Positions 11,817-25,800 of a stretch of 64,000 nucleotides of DNA are shown one piece after another. The stretch is taken from the NCBI GenBank assembly GCA_964016985.1, contig OZ024825.1:44205523-44269522 (forward strand), read 5' to 3'. Every line of letters starts with the position of its first letter. The stretch's first letter is position 1. A model generated the notes under the pieces. It searched no databases, was not told where the DNA came from, and was given only the letters and a program-made list of their open reading frames with translations. This DNA comes from Anodontia alba (taxonomy: Eukaryota > Mollusca > Bivalvia > Lucinida > Lucinidae). A program made the translations under genes and the position numbers.

Positions 11817-12955
11817 CTTTAGTTTAAGTATTTTGTTCAGTGATCCACATAATTAATGGGCGCATTAGTTGACGCAAGTGACTCGTGTCGTTGGTGCCAG
11901 TTACCGCAATATTGATTCAATCGGTATTTGATGTGAAAAGACTGACTGAGAGATCCAACAAAACCGACATTATCCGTAAGCTTGAATGAGACATTCAGTA
12001 TATCGGACACGAATTAACAAATTTTGAAATCAAAGAATGTTTCTTTCTCTCAAACCGTTCTATTGTTGTATTACCGTTGCTGGTCCCCTTTGCTCGTTCG
12101 TTCTCCTAGGTCTTGTTTTGCTGCGTAGTCATTTCATGTAACTCAACTTGGCCTTTTACGGGTACATTTATCTCATTATCAAATTTAGGATTCTCATAGT
12201 TTTCAACTACCAACATTTTGTGTCGGGCTTCTTACGACTACCCTCACTATGTATATGACGACATTTTACGATGTGCGTATGTTTCATAGCAAAAAAAAAA
12301 AAAAAAAAAAACTGTGGAGCAAACAAATAATACTGTGTATACATTTTGTCTTCTTCACTTGAAATTAAAAACAATGTAGAAACTTTTAACATCCTGTATA
12401 CCTGGAAACATTTTGCATGTGATATAAAGTAGAACGTGAACTAGATGAACTATTTATTTGATCTGATGACATAAAGATTAAAATAATAGCAAGAAAATAC
12501 CGTTGTTGTTGTTTTTTTTTTTTTTTTTTTTTTGTTGTTTATTTTTGTTGTTGTTGTTTTTTACACCAGCTATGGTTGCGTTTTTAACCCCCTTTATTAG
12601 ACACGTACTCAACTCCACAATATATTAGCTACCTTGTCTTTGTTATCAACAACCTTGTTTAAAAGCATCGAAATACTCATAAACGTTATGCGAAAACAGA
12701 AGTGCATCCATGCTGTTTGTCTAGGTCTATGTCCAAGTCTACGGATTTCAAGATGTGCGAACAGAGAAAACAATCCGAAATGTATAAATATGTAGGTTTT
12801 TTTTTTTTTTGTTGTTGTTGTTTTTTTATGGTTTTGTTATATCCGTATGATCACTGAAGCACATCCACTTTACAAATTACCTGTTCACGCAATACGCATT
12901 AAGTAACGCATGGTGTAATAACTACTATATTTATATATTGCCACTCTGTGCAAAA
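11540..12955. other. Intergenic, no gene seen
   Basis: AT-rich DNA with a TTA repeat near 11795 and poly(T)/(TTG) tracts at 12505-12562 and 12797-12827. No conserved reading frame. Confidence 0.5.
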
Positions 12956-12958
12956 TAA

Positions 12959-13110
12959 GCAGACGACAAATGTTATCTTATCCGTTCATTTCATAAAAAA
13001 ATCTTTCATATTTCATGCAACTTATCTCCTAAGGAGACAGTTTGCATAAAATGTCAAAGCCTGCTTTCTGGACAAAATATTAAAAAAAATGTTCAAATTG
13101 TCGTCTCCTG
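12959..13110. repeat. GCAGACGAC hairpin upstream of lipase B
   Basis: GCAGACGAC near 12959 and GTCGTCTCC near 13100 bracket a segment with GGAGACAGTTTGCAT and GTCAAAGCC. The same signature is at 57600-57745 and, shortened, at 40460-40520 before lipase C. It could be a MITE. Confidence 0.45.
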
Positions 13111-13238
13111 TAATATCCATCCAGCACGCTAATGGTTAATATACTACCGGATGCTGACAATCTTTTTATCTCTGACATCCGGTTTTGTTTCAATCAGTTC
13201 AAATATTGCTAGTCGAGATCCTTCGTGCATTTGTTGAG

Positions 13239-13782
13239 ATGGGGTTTTGGAAAACTATCACTACAGCCCTTATTGGTTTGTTATTAAAGAAGGTATGCTA
13301 CCATGATGAGGGCATAGGCTGTTTTGATAACAAAAAACCTTACAACAACGCCCAAGGGAATGTACCCCAGTCTCCGGACCGTATTGGTGTGAGTACTTGT
13401 TTTATATTTCTTACGTAACTTCAGACATAGTTCATAGACCCCTACATGTGACAGAGGATACTCATCTCAGCTATTAAATCTCAAGCTACTAATAATTGCA
13501 AACGTTTACTTGCTCAACATATTATTAGCAGGGAAATTTGCATGCTCAGCTGAGCTGAGTACGAAAAAGGTTTTATCAACTTGTGACGTCTTAAGTCAAC
13601 GCTCTTCACTTGTACACACTTCGATATATTTGCTAATGGCCCTGCAAATCGACCGCAGTGTCATTTGTCCTGTAAGGCAAAATGTCGCATTGGATTTGGA
13701 AGCTTGCTGTACATGTACGATATGCATAAATTTTATTATTTTAATTTTATTCTTATTTTATTGTCAGTTATATTATTATTAT

Positions 13783-13825
<43 letters not shown>

Positions 13826-16800
13826 ATAGAAGATGGCGTTTTAACCCTGAAGGCGTCAGTCGTTACAGCAGCACCAAATGCTTTTTAGAGTTTCAAAAAC
13901 GTTGTTGTTTATTATCATTATTTTTGCGAGAAAATAAGGGATTTTATATGAATCGGCAGCCCATCTGACGAGTCACATTAAATGCAAGTCTTAATTTATC
14001 AGAAAAAAAATCAAATATAATATTTTAAAATTCCATCTGCAATTTTGAATGACGCTTAAAAGATTAATTCTGTCATGTAAGATATTCTAATACTATAATG
14101 TTCAAAGTGCCTATCTTTCTGTAAGCAGAGGACTACAAGACAAAATGAGAGACAACGTCAGAAACGTACCTTCAAACATGTTTGCCAAACGAAGATTCAG
14201 ATCAGCCTGTGCATTTGCACAGCCTGATAAGAATTTTCTCCGGGCGCATTTTGGATAGCCAATCAAAGCTTATTCATGTGGACAACGAAGACTCAGATCA
14301 GACTACGCACATGCGCATGCTAATTTGAGTCTTCTTTTGGTGTACTTTAGAAGGTACGTTTTCTCACGTTGCGGTTCAAATTGTATGAAACGAATTGAGC
14401 ATGCCTTAATCGGGCTGCATACTAACACTCAGGGCCCGGTTGTTCAAAGCGTCGTTAGCTTAACAAGCTCGTTAAGGGTCATTTCGTTAACTGTTTTAGC
14501 AGATTCAATATACAATATTCTGATATTTTTTGCTGAAAAAATGTGAGTAGCTTTTGCACTGCAAAAGCTACTCACTTTTTTTCAGCAAACAATTCAGCAT
14601 ATTTGTGTATCACTCGATTTAAATTTTAACGAATCGTTAACTAACGACATCGTTAGCTTTGAACAACTGGGCCCTGGTCAGCATTTTACTAGCCAACGCT
14701 TTATCTCTGCTTTGACAAAGCTTGTTCGGATGTCGGCACAGTCGCTGACCGGGCTGTGTTAACATGTAGATCTTACATATGAGCTTCTTGAAGTAGAAAA
14801 AGACATTAGAACATGTGACTAGTGTTGACACTGATCAGATTGCGGCCGTACTCTATTTTATCTTCGTTTTGAATAATCACTCTTAATTTTGTGATCTTTT
14901 AGTTCACTTGAACTGTAACGTCTGTCTCGCGTCACTGGTACATTGAAATCTAGTTTTATTAAATTCTATATTTTACTGAGTTCATCTGGATTTATTTGAA
15001 AGTAGAATGTCGCTCAACTAAAGACTATAATGTACATCACGAGAACACGCCTTTATAATTTCGACCCCGCTTAAACACCACTTTTATACAGTAAAACTGG
15101 GGTTTACAGGGGTATACATTATTTTTCTTTTTGCGAAGAAACATAGATTTTGGTACTCATTAGAACCGCGTCACCGAGGCGAGATTTTTTTTACCTGAAA
15201 ATTGTCCTTTTTTTGGTTGAAAAATTTTCAATTTATTTGAATAGGCGTGTTTTTTGTAATGATGAGGAAGTTTGCGCGTTACCTATTCAAATATATTGAA
15301 AACTTTACAACCAAAAAAGGAAAATTTTCACATAAACAATTCTGATATTTTTCACATTTTTGCTCAAAACATAGATTGTGGGTATTCTTTTGAATCGCCT
15401 CGGCGAGGCGGTTCTAATATGTACCCACAATCTATGTTGTTTTAGCAAAATAAGAAAAATAATGTATACCCCTGTAAACCCCATTTTTACTATACAGAAG
15501 TGGGTTTTAAGAGGGTCAAAATTATATAGGCGTGTTTTCGTGATGACATGTAATGTGTTGTTTGCTTTAAAATGATTCAGCTTTTAAGAATATAGTGCAA
15601 CCTTGAGTCAGGGGAATGTGAGTTTACTTAAGTGGTCGCAACCGCGTACTTATATCGTAAAGTCGAATAATCGTCTGCCTCCGGGCACACAATAAAACAT
15701 AAAAATAATATTGTATAAAATTTTATTTAAAGTGATTTTTACAGTATCCTGGAAAATAAAAAAAAAAGAAAACAGTAACCAGAAACTACGACCAGAAACT
15801 TGTACATTTCCGCCAGTTTTACAAGGCGGACAACTTGTGTAACCCTCGACACCAAGCGCTGTCTACAAAGGGGTCTACTCTAAAACAAAAGAACTTGCTC
15901 CCAAGACACTACATGATGTGTAGCTAATTGCTCAGTAATCTTATACCATCCCCGACTGTGCTAGCTACATTACTTAATACAAACAAACAATAACTACATT
16001 TTCATCGTTTATATATTTAAGGGGCATGTAATAGCTTTCAGGAGAGGCAATTATGTCAAAACTATTTTGCATCCCTTCTGAAAAGGGGCTTTTCAATACA
16101 AACAAACAAACAAACAAAAATTACATTTTCATCGTTTTACTTAAGGCGAATGTTCGAAGCTCTGGACAGGCAATTATGTCAAAACTGTTTTGCCTCCCTT
16201 CTGAAAAGAAGCTTCTCTAAAAGGAAAGTCTGAGCAGATTCTTCCTAAATGGAATAGATTGCTTTTCAGAAGAAATTTGGTATACCGGTAAGAAAACAGG
16301 AAGTAACTAGCCAGTAAGCATTCTTTATAAATCTATAACGGCCCGATATAGATTTATAAAGAATGCTAGCTAGGTAATGCTGTTTCCCTTGTGAAACTGT
16401 TCACCTGCTGTTTTTATTGATTGCCAAGGCGATTCTACGATGGACAAGGACGCATTCAGCTTTAAAATATTTTGTCAAAGTGCTGTCACCCTGAGCTATA
16501 TACCTGTCATAAATATACATCTGGGTGTTTGCATATTTAGCTTAGCGGCGGATGCCCATTTGTATATCTTGTTCCGTACACTACTTGAGAAATGAATTTA
16601 CATAAGTGGAAATGACCTATCTGAAGAATTTTAGTTTCGAGCAAGCAGCGCCCACTCCATGCATGTTTCATATACGCCATATACTTTTGTATATTTACAC
16701 TGAAAATGAAATACAATTATGGAAGATTTTTCTCAGTTTTGACAAGGAAACAACATTTATCATTTCCTGTTTGCTTGCCTGTACAATAATAATCCCTATC

Positions 16801-19800
16801 TTTAAAGGTATCTACTCTGAAAGGAAATAATTTACTTTCGATGAGAACAAATTCTTTCTTTTTAAAGTAGACCTCTATTTGAAAGAAAGCAACACAATTT
16901 TGATATAGTTGCCCCCTTGAAAGTGTATCAATTCCTCTTCATATTAAGACAATATTTCAGGTTGAGTTTCTTCTCTACACTCGAAACAATCGAAACACAC
17001 CGCAGATCATCAGTAGGGACTCGGCAAGTATACGTGGATCCAACTTTATTGGAATTAGAAAAACGAAATTTATCATTCATGGTTTCAACGATGACGCAAA
17101 AACAAAGTGGGTCAAAGACATGGGTGCTGCTATCTTAAGAAAGGTATTTATTCACCTCAGCGACAAAATGTTACAAAATAACCCTATTTCTGAAGAACTC
17201 ATATGAGGGTGTACTGGCCCCGCGGTAATAAGACGCTTTTCGTGCTGAAGTCAGCTGAGCATGAATTTGTCCTGCTAATAAATCTCAAATTATTAACAAT
17301 TGCAAATTCTTTCTTGCTAAACATAGCTAAGCATGAAACTTGTTCTGCTAAAAGATATGAAAATGCCAACTATTATTGGCATTTTCATATGTATTAGCAG
17401 AGAAAATTTAAACTTTTGTTGGCATTTTCGTATTCATAAGCAGAGAATTTTTTCTTGCTCAGCTGAGTTGAGCATGAAAGAAGTTATATAACTTCAGGGC
17501 CAGGCTTCTTAATAAATTTTTGCGTTTTATATTTCTTTAGAAGAGAATATTAAACTTTGTCCGCGTGTTGGGCAGTAACTAATGAGCAAAAGGTGGCATT
17601 TTTTATCATTTCAGTTTCTCTTAACTTATAAAAGTAGCCAGTGGTTTCTTTCTTGGTGTCTAGGATGGGCTGCGGCTTGTGATTGTGGCACTCCCTGGAC
17701 TTTTCTCTTACCTTTTTTCATGATGCTAATACGTTTATTTTTATTCCCTTAAACAATAATTATAACAAACCTACTTAGTGACCATTAGTAGACACAGGCA
17801 CATATTTGGCGTTTTACTTATTTTAATTCAGATTGATGCAATGTTTTCCCTTAGTCACAAATAAGAGGCTGAAATGAGTGTCCTTTAAAATCCATGAACG
17901 AATTCATATGAAGTAAAGTGGGCCATACCACATGGTTAAGGCTAATCAAGCCTCGTCAGTGACCCTTTGTTATGATCCGACAAAGAAAGCCGGGGTTAAA
18001 ATAGAAAGGAAGGCAATGATCAGGAAAATTCAGTTAAATATATATAAGAAGCAGTCACAGTGTTTTGTTGAGTTACTCAGTACATGCTTATAAGGTGCAT
18101 ACATTCTGATAGGCACCCACCGGAGCTAACCATAGCGCCAGATCAGGAATCGAGCAGCGATGATTTAGGGAAATCTTTACGATCTTTTGCACAGCACTTG
18201 TATGTTGAGTGTACTTATTAGAATCGCCTCAATGAGGCGATTCTAATGAGTACACGCAACATACATTGTCATTATAAAATAAAAAAAATCACCAAATATT
18301 TGATTTCTTGAGCTATCGGAAGAATTTCGTAGGGACTCAAACATGAGTTCGAATTAGCCGTCGTAAACGAGCCATCAGTGTTCGAGCTATTGAGGTTCGA
18401 CTGTAAATTACTTAGTTCTAAAAAGACATAAACAAAAAAAAATTAAACGGCAAAATCCAAAAAAAGTAAATGTAAGAAATGTGTCGTGTAACCGAACTAT
18501 AAAGCGTACACACTGTAGTGTTTATTACAGAACCAAAAAAGGCGGACGAGATGGAACTACTTTTGTTGTATCCATACACAGTAAACATAATAATCATATT
18601 GTGCTAAACTATAAATGATCTTATTTTCAAAACAGAATTGAGCCAGCCTCGGCAGCACAGTCGGATACGCATCCGACTAGTGTTCAGGAGGCCGCGGGTT
18701 CGGTCCCCGCTAGGTCCAGCAGCATTCTTTCGTGGAGATTGATTAATCATGAAATATTTTCTACGCTCATTTTCTCCCTTTCGCTGATTCAAGAAGGGTA
18801 GTTATCAGTTTATGGCGGAAGTATGTGCACAAGTACTGGCTAACCATTTAGAGGACTAAGCCTGCCCAGGAAAAGTGTGGTTAGCTAAACTGATCGGTTC
18901 GACATTTCCTTAATTGTGTTGACTAGGCCGTTAAACTCTAAACCAGCCAAAATCAGAACAGAATTGAAACGGTAGAAACAAATGAAATACATGGTACACC
19001 CATGTAACAAAATATTAAAAAAAATGATTCGGTAAGAAGTTATCCGAAATGTAAGGAAGGCAGATAGTCACATGATTACGAATTCGAGTAACTGAAATAG
19101 TATAAAAGATGTTCACGGAGAGACACAATCACGGAACATACCAATGACTCTAAGAGGACGAACAAACAAAGCAAAACAGACAGTATATAAGTCATAAACC
19201 AATAAAACACAAAGAAAACAGCTCCCTATTCCCTAACAAGGTGATCACAGCGCTACAAAAGATCCAATAAACACAACAATACGACAACAAACAGGACAAA
19301 ACACTAAAGAAAGCCCCGCAGCCACGGAGATCACAAAAAGAAGAGACAGCACCAGAGGCCAGTAGTAAACACGAACGAGCAGTACTAAAATCCTACTATA
19401 ATCCAATCATTCCTATTACAATTATATCGTTTTTATCCTTAGTGTTTAGACACACGTGTCTGGGCAAACAGAGTGGGTCCAGGGCCCAATTGTTCAAAGC
19501 ATCGTTAGCTGAACGAGCTCGTTAGTGGTTAAAATGTTAACTGTCCTAGTGAGTACACTATCTAATTCACAGGTATTTTTTGCTGAAAAAAAATGTGAGT
19601 AGCTTTTGCAAAGGTGTGACAATGCGAATATTCAGGGTAGGAATGTAAATAAAAGCGTGATACCATGGGTATTTTGTATGCGTATTGTTCCATTGTATTG
19701 ATGTCAAACTTCCTCAGAGGTGCATAGCAACCTTTATCTATTCGACAGGAGAATGTAAATGTTATTGCTGTTAACTGGAAAAATGGTGCTGACGGCATTA

Positions 19801-22800
19801 ACTTTGGACAGGTAGCTGCAAATACGCGTGTTGTTGGAGCTATGATCGCTGAGTTAATGAAATCCTTACGACGTCATGCCCTGGCTCGTTATGACAGAAT
19901 GCATTTGATTGGTCATAGTCTTGGTGCTCATGTTGCGGGATATGCGGGTGAGCGGGTCCCCGGAACAGGACGGATTACCGGTAAGTTTTGTCATATTGTT
20001 TTGTTATTAGGTATTCAGTACTAATTCAGTATTTTATCATTTTCTGTCTACATGTATGTTGAGATTTATGCATTGTTCAACATAGAGATAAAATGTAGCA
20101 TATCCGCTTACCACTTAAAGATTCCAAACTGAGCCCCTTTTTCAAGCATAGATTCACAGTAACAAAAAAAAAAAAAAAAAAAAAAAAGTCTTAAGTGTTA
20201 AAATACGACAATATTCTATCATTAATTCAATGCAAATTTAGGCTTTTGTTTCCAAAGGCAATCTTTTTTTACTTTTATTTTACTACACTGCAGCTAGTGT
20301 TGGTACCGTGTGGCGGCCGTAAAACGTTTCCCCGTACTTCACCATAGTGCAGATTATATTTTCGTTTTCTTTGGGATCACTGTGCCGATTGGGATATATT
20401 TTAAAATGGAGTTCTGCTCATGTATACGCTAGAGGGCATAAGCAGTGTTGCAAACTTCATTTCTGTATATGAAGAGTCTCAATAAAACCGAGACTTCCAT
20501 TTTCTATCTTAAGAGTGTGTTCTTTGTTTCCAAAGGCAATCTTTTGACTTTTATACAATTTCAAGTTTAACGGTAACTACTACTACTTACTAACTACAAC
20601 TTCAGACTAGTACACAGTATTTAGGTGAAGGACACATATTCAAGGTAGGCAGCTCTGTCAAATTTATTTTTCTGAAAAGGGATCAACTCTAAAAGAAAAG
20701 AAATGCTTCCCTTGAGAGCACTCGTTTTCCTTCTAGAATCGCCAACTTTTCAGAATGGAACATAATTAATCAGACCGAGTAACTGATTCTGATTTGTTCT
20801 GTATTTCCAAAGGATCCCTACTCGAGATATTTTTGTGATCGCAGAAGCGTTCTTTGTACGGAAGGCGTGAATCATATACTTCGATATAATGTTGATATTA
20901 TTAACATTTCTGAGGGTTTGGGACTAATGAGCGAAATAAGATCTTACCTCTAATATGAGCTAGCGCATGACAAAAGCTACAGTAAGACTTGCGCGACCAG
21001 CGAATACTCAGATCAGCCTGCGCATCCGCTCAGTCTGATCAGAGTATTTGCTGATCGCATTTGCCTTCTTTAGTCTCCAAGCTATCAAAAGAGGGATAAA
21101 CGAGAACCCTAGCCATACTGGGTGAGTGTACATGTTTATTTGAGTCTTTGCTGTTTACACAGGTCTTATTGTAGGTTTTGTCATGCGCTGGCTCGTTTTG
21201 ATAGCAATAATTTGAGCTGCAGCGTCAGAAAACGTGCATTAGGACATAAGCGTCCAGCGAAGATTTAGAGCCGCCAAAAATCGACAAGACCGATCAAAGT
21301 CTTCACTGTCGTAATTTGGATAGCCAAATATGCAAATTGTCTTCATGCGGACAACGAAGACTCTGATAAGACAGCACGGGCGCATATGTCAGAAGGTACG
21401 TTTTCTCACGCTGCAGCTAACTTAATACTTTATTTCATCCTGTAACACAAAATCTGGGCCCAGTTGTTCAAAGCGTAGTTAGCTTAACGAGCTCGTAAAG
21501 GGTCATTTCGTTAACTATTTTAGCAGATTCAAAATACAATATTCTGATATTATTTGATGAAAAAATGTGAGTAGCATTTTTTTGCAGAAAAAAATTCAGC
21601 ATATTTGCGTATCAGTCGATGTAAATTTAAACGTATCTTTAACTAACGACGTCGTTAGCTTTGAACAACCGGGACCTGGTTGTAATCAAAAATACGAAAG
21701 AACGTTAATGCGCCCTTGTCGGAACAATGCACCCGTTCTGGTGCTCAAGGAACGTTGAACGTTGAAGGACACAAAGAGTTGTGGTACACGAACTATTTAT
21801 AGCATACTTTCAGGCCTTGACCCCGCTGGTTTTCTGTTTGAAAATAAAGACCAAGACGTTCGGCTGGATCCAAGTGATGCCAAATTTGTTGACGTCATAC
21901 ATACCGACAGTGAAGCACTCATTAAATTAGGTAAGGAACTGAGGGGCTCTGACGGTATCATAGGCATTTTTTTTGTCTATTTCTTAGCTATTTGTCCCAG
22001 CTTCCATGTTTTTCCATATCATTATATTGATGAGTTTTAGGAAGACGCATGGTCAATAAAGAAGCAGAATTATACATATTATGAAAATTTGTCTTACAAA
22101 AGCCGTATTCTATTTATGACAGGAGGAAGGTGTAACATTTTTAGAAAAATATAATTAATCTTGAGTTGGACTTTTTTTATTTATACAAGTGAATGTTTAT
22201 GCATTATGTTTTATAAATATAAAGTTATGTTTGAGTACATAGCCAATTATTTGACTAAAATTGATGGTATAAATTTACGTAAATATATTTCTCGCCTGCT
22301 CTGTAACTGGAATATCCTTCAGAATATTTTGATGGTACCTGGTAGAAATGTAGAATAGGACAAGACGACGTTTTCTTTACAAGAATGACAAGAATGACAA
22401 CTCGGCCTTTCTTACTTTTGCTGGTATCTCCCTTTGTTATATTTGACAGTAATTATGCATTGGTTTCATGTACCCTAGGTAAGTCGAACACTCTTTGGAA
22501 TATTTTGGAATATTTTGATGATACTTGGTAGTAATGAAAAACAGGTCCAGACGACATGTCACATACAAGAATAAAAACTTTGGGGCTTTTTTTTTTTTAC
22601 TTTTGGGGTTATCTTCCGTTCTAGTATTTGAATTTGATTTCTTGTTCTTCTCTGTAACACGAATACCCTTCGGAATATTTCGATGATGTTTGGTACAAAT
22701 GTAGAACAGGACGAGATGAATCGTTACGTACAAGAATGACAACTCTGGCGGGATTGTTGGGGGGGGGGACATTTTTTTTTTTTTTTTTTTTTTCTAAAAA

Positions 22801-25800
22801 CCCTTTTGTAGTTAAAGCTAGATTATGAATTGCCATATGACTCTCTTGCTGTTTACTTTGTATACCAGAGAATCATAAGAATTTTGAAGTTGACTTGACT
22901 CTGACTTTGATGTTTTCAAATCTTAATACAAATATGGTGAGGAGAACAGGTGTCCGAATATTTATGGTTAATGCGATTATCACTGATTTCAGGATTCGGC
23001 TTGAAGCAGACGATTGGAGACGTTGATTTCTATCCTAATGGTGGAACCGATCAACCAGGCTGTAAAGACAAAGTCTCAAAGTATTTCATATATCTAATCA
23101 CAGGAAAATTTAAAGGTACCTATATATATATATATTATATATTCTTTGCAAATGTAATAGGATTTGTTATATACGATAATAAGATAAATATCTTTGAATT
23201 TTCACCAACTACGCCTTAACTAGGCGTTGGTGCAATTTCAGGAATGCTTCTCTTAAATCTCCAAAAGAACATATGTTGTGGATACATATTACATTTACCG
23301 TAATGAGCGGCTTCTAATAATTCCCTGAAACGTGTTTTTTTTTTTTTTTATGCAGGACTGGGGAATATAACTCCAGAACCATACTTCCTCTGAATAATTT
23401 AATCAGCCACATCCATTTCTGACTATCAGCTAACATTACGAAAACATGCCTATTCAAATATAAATTGAAAATCTCACCTCCAAAAACTAAAAAAATTTCA
23501 GATAAAACTCTGATATTTTTTCACATTTCTGCTCAAAACATTTTTGAGCAGAAATAAGAAAAATAATGTATACCCCTGTAAACCCCAGTTTTACTATATA
23601 AAAGTGGGGTTTAAGGGGGTCAAAATTATATAGGTATGTTTTCGTGATGATCAGATTACATCATATAATGTTTTCGTTCAAATTCACAAACTGAATGACA
23701 AACAGTTTAGATTCTGATAAGATGGCTTCAGATTATAGTGCAGATTATATTTCATTTCCTTTGGGACCATTTGGCCCTTTGTGGAATCTTTGAAAATGGA
23801 GTTCTGCTCATGTATACGTTAGAGGGCGTAAGCAGTGTTACCAACTTCATAACTGCTTATGAAGAGTCTCAATAAAACCGCGACTCCCGTTTTCTTATCT
23901 GTAGTGTGTTCTTTGTTTCCAAAGGTAATCTTTTTCACGTTTATTATACTACACTGTTTGCAAGGGTAGGGGTTGTCGTGAACAGCAGGATAATGGTTAA
24001 CCTTAATTTTGCACAAAACAAGTTATTACCATTCCTCCACTTTTCTTGCAATAATATTGCGCAAAAATATTCAGCATTAATCCAGTTTTGTGCGAAATGC
24101 AGCCGATTTTCCGTCCGTTCGTCCGTCCGTACATCAGTGAACATTTGGGATCACCTTAACATTCAAGTCCATTTCTAAATAACTTTTTCACATACAATCA
24201 TCTTTCTTGCGTACACTTTCTCCTAACAAGGACTCAAACAATTAAACATCATATAATGAAAATGACCTATATTTTTTCATGGTCTTATGACTTTGTCATA
24301 TTTTACGTCAGCCAAAGTAGCGTTTAGCTCCTTTTCCAATTAACTGTAACGCTCACAGTCATTTGGTGTAGTATTTTCCCTCACACTGCAAGTTTTGTGA
24401 TCCTGGCTTATATTTCACGGTGGAATGACTTTGAAGTTTTTATATCAAACCTAGCATTTAGATCTTTTTCTAATTAATCATATGACTTATATTAAATAAA
24501 CCTGCCATTAACTTCCTCCCTACAAGGGATACTGTAATATTATTTTTAACCTTTACCTATATATTACGGTCCAATGATCGTCATTCGTTATATGAATTTT
24601 AACTCGTTTATGATATTGATAAGCACTGGCAGGTGTTATATCGCCTTCTGCAGAATTCTTGCATTTACATTACGAAAACACGCCTATTCAAGTATATTGA
24701 AACAAAAACTGAAAATTTTCCGATAATAAATTCTGATATTTTTCATATTTCTGCTCTAAACATAGATTGTGGGTACTCGTTAGAACCGCCTCACCGAGGC
24801 GGTTCTAAGGAGTACCAACAATCTATGTTTTTGAGCAGAAATAAGAATAATAAGCAATAAGAATAATAATGTATACCCCTGTAAACCCCAGTTTTACTAT
24901 ATAAAGTGGGGTTTAAGGCGGTCAAAATTACATAGGCGTGTTTTCGTGATGTATGGTGGGCAACTTCAGAATAGGATCCTTGAGCAATGTCCGAACATTC
25001 AAAACCCAAATCAGCATAAAATCCGTGCATTCTGATCAAGAATATGTCTATTCATTGATATAGTCTACAGTATCCCTTAAATGTAAGTGAATAACAAATA
25101 CCTAGATCAGGCTGCGCATTGCCTTCATATACAATAAACTTATCTCACTTTGTGTCATATTTATAGACTTCATTTCAGGAGGTTTTCTGTTTACATCAAA
25201 GACACAAATCGACACAACGAAAAGCCAAAGTTTCATCCATGATGAACTTATATTTTATCATGTTTAGGTATTCTAAACCCCATTTTTTCCTCATAACATA
25301 TAGTGAAAACAGGTGCATACACCAGTAGGTGAATGAGCCGATGTTTGCAAATTTTAATAAATCGTAAAAGGAATAACTCTTGGCGACAGTAAACACGCAC
25401 ACAAGATTACAAATTGGTTGCCTATTTATCTTTTTCAAACAAAACTAGCTAGTTTCAGCCAGATAGGTCTTATCAATGACACTCAGATAATTTTTCAAAA
25501 CTCTCGAACTTCATTACGAAAACACGCCTATTCAAATATATAGAAAACTTCATCTCCAAAAATTGAAAATTTTCAGATGAAAAAACTCAGATATTTTTCA
25601 TATTTCTGCACAAAACATAGATTGTAGGTACTCGTTAGAACCGCCTCGCCGAGGCGGTTCTAACGAGTACCTACAATCTATGTTTTGAGCAGAAATAAGA
25701 AAAATAATGTATACCCCTGTAAACCCCAGTTTTACTATGTAAAAGTGGTGTTTAAGGGGGTCACAATTATATAGGCATGTTTTCGTGATGGTCTTAAAGA

